Below, in pieces: positions 55,033 to 64,000 of a stretch of DNA of 64,000 nt. A program made the translations under genes and the position numbers. Each line of letters opens with the position of its first letter. Within the stretch, counting starts at the first letter, position 1. This DNA is from Achatina immaculata (Eukaryota; Mollusca; Gastropoda; Stylommatophora; Achatinidae), in assembly GCA_009760885.1 (NCBI GenBank), contig CM019714.1, positions 3,211,895 through 3,275,894 on the forward strand, written 5' to 3'. The notes under the pieces were generated by a model that saw only the letters and a program-made list of their open reading frames with translations, had not been told where the DNA came from and did not search any database.

Positions 55033-55329
55033 GTATTTTCTGAGTATTTGATCAGTTGTGTTTACTTGATACCTGTCCAGCTTGGCAAAGTTATGCGCAG
55101 TCTTCCCAGTGCCAGTGAGCTTCTGTGTCAATAATCACTCCCTTCATAAATGAAGATGACACCCAAAACCTGAAATGTGAAACAGGAAACACAGAAACTC
55201 GTTTTCTTCAAGTTTAAACATTTCTAATGAGCTGACATGATATGTTCATCCAAGTGCAGGACTGCACTAAAACATTTCATTAGAAGATACAGATTTTCTC
55301 AATTCTGACAGAATAGTCAAGTAACACAT

Positions 55330-57105
55330 CTTGTTAGTTGTGATCATAACAGCATGTCTTTGTTAATAGTGATCACAGTCATATATGGTGTCTTTGTTAA
55401 TAGTGATTAAAGTCATATGTGGTGTCTTTGTTAATAGTGATCACAGTCATATATGGTGTCTTTGTTAATAGTGATTACAGTCATATATGGTGTCTTTGTT
55501 AATAGTGATCACAGTCATATATGGTGTCTTTGTTAATAGTGATTACAGTCATGTATGGTGTCTTTGTTAATAGTGATTACAGTCATGTATGGTGTCTTTG
55601 TTAACAGTGATCACAGTCATATATGGTGTCTTTGTTAATAGTGATTACAGTCATGTATGGTGTCTTTGTTAATAGTGATTACAGTCATGTATGGTGTCTT
55701 TGTTGGTAGTGATCACAGTCATGTATGGTGTCTTTGTTGGTAGTGATTACAGTCATGTATGGTGTCTTTCTTAATAGTGATCACAGTCATGTATGGTGTC
55801 TTTGTTGGTAGTGGTTACAGTCATGTATGGTATCTTTCTTAATAGTGATCACAGTCATATATGGTGTCTTCATTAGTAGTGATCACAGTCATGTATGGTG
55901 TCTTTGTTAGTAGTGATCAGTCATGTATGGTGTCTTTGTTAGTAGTGATCACACTCATGTATGGCGTCTTTGTTAGTAGTGATCACAGGCAAGTATAGTG
56001 TCTTTGTTAGTAGTGATCACAGTCATGTATGGTGTCTTTGTTAGTAGTGATCACAGTCATGTATGGTGTCTTTGTTAGTAGTCATCACAGTCATATATGG
56101 TGTCTTTGTTAGTAGTCATCACAGCCATGTATGGTGTCTTTGTTAGTAGTGATCACAGTCATGTATGGTGTCTTTGTTAGTAGTGATCACAGTCATGTAT
56201 GGTGTCTTTGTTAGTAGTGATCACAGTCATGTATGGTGTCTTTGTTAGTAGTGATCACAGTCATGTATGGTGTCTTTGTTAGTAGTCATCACAGTCATGT
56301 ATGGTGTCTTTGTTGGTAGTGGTCACAGTCATGTATGGTGTCTTTGTTGGTAGTCATCACAGTCATGTATGGTGTCTTTGTTGGTAGTGATTACAGTCAT
56401 GTATAGTGTCTTTGTTAGTAGTGATCACACTCATGTATGGCGTCTTTGTTAGTAGTGATCACAGTCATGTATGGTGTCTTTGTTAGTAGTGATCACAGTC
56501 ATGTATGGTGTCTTTGTTAGTAGTCATCACAGTCATGTATGGTGTCTTTGTTGGTAGTGGTCACAGTCATGTATGGTGTCTTTGTTGGTAGTCATCACAG
56601 TCATGTATGGTGTCTTTGTTGGTAGTGATCACAGTCATGTATGGTGTCTTTGTTAGTAGTGATCACACTCATGTATGGCGTCTTTGTTAGTAGTGATCAC
56701 AGTCATGTATGGTGTCTTTGTTAGTACTAATCAGTCATGTATGGTGTCTTTGTTGGTAGTGGTCACAGTCATGTATGGTGTCTTTGATGGTAGTGGTCAC
56801 AGTCATGTATGGTGTCTTTGTTGGTAGTCATCACAGTCATGTATGGTGTCTTTGTTAGTAGTGATCACAGGCAAGTATGGTGTTTTGTTAGCATTGATCA
56901 GCCAAGTGTGGTGTCTTTGTTAGCAGTGATCACAGGCAAGTATGGTGTTTTGTTAGCATTGATCAGCCAAGTGTGGTGTCTTTGTTAGCAGTGATCACAG
57001 GCAAGTGTGGTGTTTTTGTTAGCAGTGATCATAGTCAAATATGGTGTTTTTGTTAGCAGTGATCATAGTCAAATATGGTGTTTTTGTTAGCAGTGATCAT
57101 AGTCA
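55330..57105. repeat. Minisatellite, 34 bp unit, about 52 copies
   Basis: GTTAGTAGTGATCACAGTCA plus TGTATGGTGTCTTT. Unit subtypes (TTAATAGTGATTA, TTGGTAGTGG, TTAGCAGTGATCA) occur in blocks, with two larger repeats of the same subtype order near 55.95 and 56.4 kb. Confidence 0.95.
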
Positions 57106-57235
57106 TATTTAAATACAAGGGTGAGTTAAAAAGTTTTTCTTTAGTTTGATAAAATAAACAAATGTGATTGAAAACTATCATTTTTCAACATAATCCCAAG
57201 CAGCATTGTCAGTGCAGGTATGAGCAAAGGCAGAC
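57106..57235. mobile_element. Mariner end fragment
   Basis: ACAAGGGTGAGTTAAAAAGT then TTTTCTTTAG, followed by CATTTTTCAACATAATCCCA, looks like one end of a mariner-like element. No transposase remains before the next array starts. Confidence 0.45.
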
Positions 57236-57239
57236 AGGT

Positions 57240-58595
57240 AAAACAGGTACTAGTGGATTAGTGGTGGCCAGGTATATAAAGATAAAACAGGTACTAATGG
57301 AGTAATGGTGGCCAGGTATATAAAGATAAAACAGGTACTAGTGGAGTAGTGGTGGCCAGGTATATAAAGATAAAACAGGTACTAGTGGATTAGTGGTGGC
57401 CAGGTATATAAAGATAAAACAGGTACTAGTGGATTAGTGGTGGCCAGGTATATAAAGATAAAACAGGTACTAATGGAGTAATGGTGGCCAGGTATATAAA
57501 GATAAAACAGGTACTAGTGGAGTAGTGGTGGCCAGGTATATAAAGATAAAACAGGTACTAATGGAGTAATGGTGGCCAGGTATATAAAGATAAAACAGGT
57601 ACTAGTGGAGTAGTGGTGGCCAGGTATATAAAGATAAAACAGGTACTAGTGGAGTAGTGGTGGCCAGGTATATAAAGATAAAACAGGTACTAGTGGAGTA
57701 GTGGTGGTCAGGTATATAAAGATAAAACAGGTACTAGTGGAGTAGTGGTGGCCAGTTATATAAAGATAAAACAGGTACTAGTGTAGTAGTGGTGCCAGGT
57801 ATATAAAGATAAAACAGGTACTAGTGTAGTAGTGGTGCCAGGTATATAAAGATAAAACAGGTACTAGTGTAGTAGTGGTGCCAGGTATATAAAGATAAAA
57901 CAGGTACTAGTGGAGTAGTGGTGGCAAATATATAAAGATAAAACATGCACTAGTGGGATAGTGATAGAAAGGTACATAAAGATAAAACAGGTACTAGTGG
58001 GGTAGTGGTAGAAAGGTACATAAAGATAAAACAGGTACTAGTGGGGTAGTGGTGGGCAAGTATATAAAGATAAAACATGCACTAGTGGAGTAGTGGTAAA
58101 CAGGTATGTAAAGATAAAGCAGGTAATAGTGGGGTAGCGGTGGCAAATATATAAAGATAAAACAGGTACTAGTGGAGTAGTGGTAGAAAGGTACATAAAG
58201 ATAAAACAGGCACTAGTGGGGTAGTGGTAGAAAGGTACATAAAGATGAAACTGGTACTAGTGGAGTAGTGGTGGGCAAGTATATAAAGATAAAACAGGCA
58301 CTAGTGGAGTAGTGGTTGGCAAGTATATAAAGATAAAACAGGTACTAGTGGAGTAGTGGTTGGCAAGTATATAAAGATAAAACAGGCACTAGTGGAGTAG
58401 TGGTAGAAAGGTACATAAAGATGAAACTGGTACTAGTGGAGTAGTGGTGGGCAAGTATATAATGATAAAACAGGCACTAGTGGAGTAGTGTTTGAAAGGT
58501 ACATAAAGATAAAACAAGTATTAGTGGAGCAGTGGTAGACAGGTAAAGGTAAAACTGGTACGGAGTAGAGGTAGACAGTTAAAATGGGTACTAGC
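57240..58595. repeat. Minisatellite, 44 bp unit, about 31 copies
   Basis: GATAAAACAGGTACTAGTGG plus AGTAGTGGTGGCCAGGTATATAAA. Left part very uniform, right part divergent. Confidence 0.95.
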
Positions 58596-58599
58596 TGAG

Positions 58600-58892
58600 T
58601 AGTAATGAGTTGATGGTGATAAGTAAAACACACTATATGAGTTGATGGTGATAAGTAGAACACACTATATGAGTTGATGGTGATAAGTAAAACACACTAT
58701 ATGAGTTGATGGTGATAAGTAAAACACACTATATGAGTTGATGGTGATAAGTAAAACACACTATATGAGTTGAAGGTGACAAGTAAAACACACTATATGA
58801 GTTGATGGTGATAAGTAAAACACACTATATGAGTTGATGGTGATAAGTAAAACACACTATATGAGTTGATGGTGACAAGTAAAACATGCTAT
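58600..58892. repeat. Minisatellite, 32 bp unit
   Basis: Nine copies of GAGTTGATGGTGATAAGTAA plus AACACACTATAT, directly following the 44 bp array. Confidence 0.94.
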
Positions 58893-58899
58893 ACGAGTA

Positions 58900-58960
58900 G
58901 AGATAGATAGAGGTGTATGGTTCAGCTTTATAAAAGTATTAAAAAGAGGCAGGAAGGAAA
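58900..58960 (-). repeat. Dispersed repeat fragment
   Basis: GATAGATAGAGGTGTATGGT then TCAGCTTTATAAAAG, the terminal motif of the family at 9431-9770 and 37977-38340 in reverse. Confidence 0.55.
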
Positions 58961-58974
58961 TGATAATAAAAGAT

Positions 58975-59640
<666 letters not shown>

Positions 59641-60109
59641 ATAGATTAAAAATAAAAAACACATATCTGATAGCAATCTACCTTGTTACAGAAGTTGAAC
59701 AGTAAATGCTTTTATATTGGGTTACCATGAGAACACAGGACAGGCATGAAGAAAGTGGTGAGATTTATATAACAAAACACACAGTTGTTTTCTGGATTTT
59801 CTTATCTCACCTGTGGTTGACCAGATTTGTGTCTATATGCATCCTTGATGCTGGAAGATGAAAGAGACACCCAAAAAAAAATGCATAAAAGAGAGATACA
59901 GCTTTTACGAGGGGCATTCAGAAAGTAATGAACCACATCTTTTTTTTTTTTTCAGTTAGTAATGAAGATAGAAGCATGAAATTTTGCACACTTTAAATAT
60001 GGCATGTGCTGATTGTGTGAAGCAAATTGTACTGCAACTGGCCAAATAATATGGCTGTCCTAACTGTTGAAATGGAGAGTGTTAACAACTTGCAATATAA
60101 GCAGTGAAT

Positions 60110-61345
60110 TGTGATAGAATTTTGTGATAGAATTTCTCAGTGCAGAGAAGGAAACTGTTGTGAACATTCACAAGCGTCTATGTGATGTGTATGGAAGTTT
60201 TGCAGTCGACAGGAGTACAGTCAGTCACTGGGTTCAGAGAATCGAAGAATCAATAAATCTTATCTTATATCCTTCCCGTGCCGTTAGACGTCACATAGGG
60301 CTCGCAAAGTAGTTCGCCAATATTTCCTGTCTTCGGCGAGTCTTTCAACCTCAACAAAGGATTTTATGCCTGTTAACCTGGCCTCTCTTAATAATGTTCT
60401 CTTCAGAGTTTCACGCGGTCTGCCCCTTTTTCTTCGGCCTGTTATGTTCCACTTGATAAATGGAGATAAGGAATTGCATGATCAGCCACGCTGTGGACGT
60501 CCTGCCACAGCCACCAAGGCAGAAATGTTAAAATGTGCTGAGAGCATTATTCTTACTGACAGGCATATCACTACTCCACAATTGGCCTTAAAGCTGTCAG
60601 TCAGCAACGGTAGTGCAAATGCAGTTATAAAAGCTCTCAGATTTTCTAAGGTTTGTGCAAGATGGGTTCCTCAAAGTCTCACAAATGACCATCGATTGCA
60701 AAGGAAATTCTTCTGAATTGTTGGAGCATTTCAATGCTAAAGGAGAGAACTTTTTGGCTAAGATTGTAGCAGGTGACGAAACCTGGGCACATCATTTTGA
60801 ACCTGAGACAAAAAGATAGTCAATGGAGTGGCATCATCTGCAATTGCCAAGAAGAAAGAAATTCAAGACAATTTCTTCAGCTGGAAAGGTCATGATCACT
60901 ATCTTGTGAGACATTGAAGGTGTAATTCTTGTGGGTGTTATACCAAGAAGAGAGACAATTAATTCACAAGCTTACATTAAGACATTGAAAAACCCAATGT
61001 TTCTGCAGAGTTCAGTGGCGCAAGAATCCAGCAGACCTGCTTATCCTTCATGACAATGAGCACCTTCACACAAATCTGGCAACATGGGAAGCAATCACCA
61101 AATTGGGTTGGTCTGTACTACACCATCCACCCTATAGTCCCGATTTGGCACCCTCTGATTTCCATCTGTTTGGTCTACTTAAAGATGCACTCCATGGGGT
61201 AAGATTTGAAGATGATGAAGGAGTGATTCATGCAGTGAAGAAATGGCTACATAATCAAGAGAAAATCTAGTACGGGCTAGAAATACGTGCACTTGTATCA
61301 CGCTAGTGTAAAGCTGTACAAGTTGATGGGGATTATGTTGAATAA
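60110..61345 (+). pseudogene. Mariner transposase, multiply broken
   Basis: In order: IEFLSAEKETVVNIHKRLCD and STVSHWVQRIEESIN (helix-turn-helix), the LINE insertion, then GDKELHDQPRCGRPATATKA and DRHITTPQLALKLSVSNGSA, a stop, then in changing frames VAGDETWAHHF (first Asp), HDNEHLHTNLAT (second Asp) and YSPDLAPSDFHLF (third Asp, near 61135-61175). The three Asp are kept but stops and frame shifts are frequent. It ends near GDYVE about 110 bp before the right terminal repeat. Confidence 0.85.
60259..60455 (-). mobile_element. LINE 3' fragment, family D copy 2
   Basis: Minus strand reads ITGRRKRGRPRETLKRTLLR, EARLTGIKSF and YWRTTLRALCDV then a stop and a tail of TAAGAT units. Flanked by ATAAAT at 60253-60258 and 60456-60461. 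It splits the mariner frame between EESIN and GDKELH. Related to 53389-53830. Confidence 0.82.
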
Positions 61346-61458
61346 TACCGATGTTTACATGACATATCCATGTATATTGTATGTAAATTTCATGCTTTTT
61401 TAATAAACAGCTCCTGAGAAAAGTGATGTGGTGCATTACTTTCTGAACACTACTCCTA

Positions 61459-61800
61459 TAATGAAAGTATTTTCATTTCCAGCATCTCCATTTCTGCTCC
61501 ACTTATATTAATAAATATAAGACAAGACAGTCATAGCTTTACCAGAAAAAAAAATTAAATGTGTAAAATAACATACTGTCACATTCTTACTTGTTGTTTG
61601 TCCTTGACAAAAGCTAATATTCATAAAAACACTGCACACTAAGAAGATTAACTGAACAAAAAAATTAGGAACAGCGTTATTCTTTCATGACTATACAATT
61701 TCAGCTTACATCTTATTTATACAAGAACATGCAAGATGAAGAAATAGGGAAAGAAGAGAAAGTCTAAATTTACCTGTATGATATATAATAAAATGCTGCA
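61459..61800. other. Unique AT-rich sequence
   Basis: No gene or array seen. Confidence 0.4.
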
Positions 61801-61819
61801 CAGGTATTGACTGGGTACA

Positions 61820-62080
61820 TGAGACCCAACTAGAAGATCTTGATTTTTGCTGATGACATAACTCTTATCAGTAACAATGTGAATTCCATGCACGAAAAAA
61901 CAAATAGCCTGTCTTCACTGGCTAGCAAAATAGGACTTGAAATTAACAAGGACAAAACAAAAATAATGAAAATTCCCATTGATCAAAATGGAAAAATACA
62001 CGTAGAAGGCACAGATGTTGAAGAAATCAATCAGTTTGCATACAAAATGACATTGTTGATGGCTGTTACTTGAAAGTCGA
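61820..62080 (+). pseudogene. LINE reverse-transcriptase fragment with intact FADD
   Basis: The + frame reads QLEDLDFADDITLISNN, then SLSSLASKIGLEINKDKTKI, VEGTDVEEINQFAY. This is RT motif C (FADD) and the following thumb-side blocks of the same style as the LINE at 32340-34026, whose FADD is mutated. Only about 85 codons are left; both sides are unrelated sequence. Confidence 0.75.
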
Positions 62081-62313
62081 GTTTGCCTCTGTGGCTGAGG
62101 CAACTGAAATTATAGGAACTGGCTTAGAAGCATTCTGAGATTATTGCCTCTATTATATTGATTCTTCTGCTATCCTTCTACTGGAATGAAAACCAAGAAA
62201 ATACTCTTGAATACTGATATCACTTGGATCCTTATTTTAATAAATATTACAATCAATGTTCATTGTTAAATATGACCTACAACAGGAGTACAGCCTACAG
62301 TTATGGTATAATA

Positions 62314-63989
62314 CGAGGTGTGATCAAAATGTATCTGGAATGAGGGCTTAACCCCAGAATCTATTGATACAACTGGAAGAGGATAGACCTTGGCATATAC
62401 AGCACACATGGCATAAGTTGTGTCTCCCCTGCTTGTCTGCTTTGTTTACAGTAGTGCATTGTTCTGACATATCTGAATCTGTTTGTCACATTTGTCATGT
62501 TGGAAAAACTGGATCAACTATTTTTCATCATATTTTATCAAAAACTTAGTGAAACATGCAAAGACATGTACTTAAAGGTACAGGTAGTCTATGGGGTGGA
62601 GTGTATGAGCAGCTGTTACAGATAAATTATCAATTATAAAAGGGAAAAAAAAAGAAACTTTTGAAGGTTGTCAGTTACTATAACTGGTTTATACTATAAA
62701 AAACTGAGTAAAAAAAACAAGCAAAATCAGCTGGAGGATAATCAGGCAAGAGGCTGACAATGTGAATTTGCATGAAGGTGAATCAATCACTTTTAAATTT
62801 TGATTCAGCACGTGAGCATTTTGTGGAGTTTGAATCTCACTACAAATAGGATAAGGAGTAAAATATCACACAAACATTTACTTTCCACTGATGTCTGTAA
62901 AGTGTGTTTAACTTTACATTAAAAAAGTATAAAGTACCGAATGTTGTATTGAGAAAAATGATATTTTGGAAAATACTTCATGCAAAGTGAAAGACAGCTA
63001 CAACTGTACCAGTTTTTTAAAATCCTAGCGTGATCATTGTGTATAATTCATACACAAGTTTATGAGGCATAAACATTTTAAAGATGATCACATAAGTATT
63101 GAAGGTGAATGGTCTGGGATGCCTATAACTAGCAAAATTGAAGAAAATGTTGAATTTGTCGCACATTTGTTATCTGAAGACTTACACATTAGTTTCAGTT
63201 CAGTTCTGTCAATTCTTATGAACGATTTGAGCACACAATGTGTCTCAGTTAAATTTTTGTCCAAAGTGCTCTCAGCTGACCAGAAACGTGTTTTGGCTGC
63301 TCATAACCTCATTGAATGCATCGAAAATGATGAAAACTTTGTTAAAAAACAATCAAAACTGGTAATGAATTATGGGTATGACCCCTAAACTAAGGCCCAG
63401 TCCCCAACATCTCCAAGACCTTAAAAAGCATGAAAGGGCTGCATCAGTTTCAAGACAATGCTAACTGTTTTTGTCAATTTACAATGGAATTGTGCATTAT
63501 GAATATGCTCCATCAGGTCAGACAATCAGCAAGGAATACTACTGTGAAGTTTTGCTGCATTTGTGTAACTCTTTGGCAAAAGGCTGACATTGCATGAGAG
63601 TGGTGAATGGCAACTTCACCATGACATGCATCGCAATTTGTGCAGCAGTTTTTTGCTAAGCACCACATTCCACAGTCCACCAACCACCATAGTCACCTGA
63701 TATCGCTCCCTGTGACTTTTTCCCACTCCCAAAAATTTGTTAAAATACTTAAAAGGAAAACAAATTTCAGGATGTTGAGGAAATACAACAGAATGCAATG
63801 AAGCATCTGCACTTCATATCAGAAGATGACTTTAAAAAAATGTTTCCAGCAGTGGAAACAGCTCTGTGCTGAGTATATTGCTTCAGAAGGGGATTATTTC
63901 AAAGGTGACTAAATTGCAGATCACTAACTCTTGTATTTTTTGTTTGTTTTTAAATAATTCCAGTCCCGATACTTCTTTATCACACTTTG
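62314..63989 (+). mobile_element. Mariner-like transposon (SETMAR-like)
   Basis: Left end CGAGGTGTGATCAAAATGTA TCTGGAAT after TA (62312-62313); right end, reverse complemented, CAAAGTGTGATAAAGAAGTA TCGGGACTGGAAT before TA (63990-63991). 1676 bp, somewhat longer than a standard mariner; the extra length lies in the first 750 bp. Confidence 0.8.
63062..63910 (+). pseudogene. SETMAR-like mariner transposase remnant
   Basis: From 63062: FKDDHISIEGEWSGMPITSK and EENVEFVAHLLSEDLHISFS follow the GRTSxEDDxRSGRPxTSKTxEN pattern of mariner helix-turn-helix regions. Then ENDENFVKKQSKLVMNYGYD corresponds to the first catalytic block, where TGDESW has become KLVMN, so the Asp is gone. After the stop at 63387-63389 the frame decays; a CHDMHRN-like block in the right place and CDFFPLPK near 63710-63730 recall later mariner motifs. 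Non-functional. Confidence 0.65.
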
Positions 63990-64000
63990 TATTTAGCCTT

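Larger units (their letters stand above)
59908..61456 (+). mobile_element. Mariner transposon with LINE tail insertion
   Basis: Left end CGAGGGGCATTCAGAAAGTA after TA (59906-59907); right end, reverse complemented, GGAGTAGTGTTCAGAAAGTA before TA (61457-61458). 1549 bp, of which about 203 bp are a later LINE insertion plus its target duplication, leaving a normal size near 1.35 kb. Confidence 0.88.

Noticed and set aside
54652..55131. Cys-rich minus-strand protein, 96 to 159 codons in three frames
   Set aside because: Translation of the 17 bp array; frames overlap and have no independent support.

Overview
The window is metazoan nuclear DNA. It has spliced coding exons with GT/AG borders inside kilobase introns, CENP-B-like and mariner DNA transposons, non-LTR retrotransposons, a Penelope-like fragment, and an exceptional load of minisatellites. 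The mix fits an invertebrate; a mollusc or another lophotrochozoan is my guess, but the species cannot be fixed from this sequence alone. No bacterial-style operon, rRNA, intact tRNA or CRISPR array is visible.

The only host gene I can support is the 3' half of a PFTAIRE-type cyclin-dependent kinase (CDK14/CDK15/Eip63E family) on the + strand. Five exons (9880-10000, 13230-13387, 25352-25449, 27426-27516, 35605-35723) join with matching phases into 194 codons plus a stop. They run from just after the DFG motif, through the activation segment and C-lobe, to the C-terminus. Exons for the N-lobe and catalytic loop must lie upstream of this window.

Region by region. 1-5540: two long minisatellites (68/51 bp and 40 bp units), the second holding two copies of a LINE 3' tail and ending at a tRNA-like B box. 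5830-9770: a decayed mariner and a Penelope-like GIY-YIG fragment, with a 1.5 kb direct tandem duplication, then a dispersed repeat. 9880-35723: the kinase exons, whose introns hold many minisatellites, a Tigger/pogo element invaded by LINE sequence, a mariner (19373-25162) split by an intact 4.49 kb LINE with one 1283-residue ORF, a second mariner-like family at 25608-26936, a SETMAR-like mariner near 29.8-31.1 kb, and a 5'-truncated LINE dropped into a 64 bp minisatellite. 35724-64000: no host gene seen, only further minisatellites (17 to 71 bp units), LINE remnants on both strands, and mariner elements at 43573-44551, 59908-61456 and 62314-63989.

The striking theme is the interplay of transposons and minisatellites. 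Several elements sit inside arrays with readable target-site duplications, and at least one array was made by amplifying a piece of LINE coding sequence. The best candidates for follow-up are the intact LINE, the LINE-derived 62 bp array, the tandem duplication, and the tRNA-like edge of the 40 bp array. I found nothing that looks like a new defence or metabolic system.
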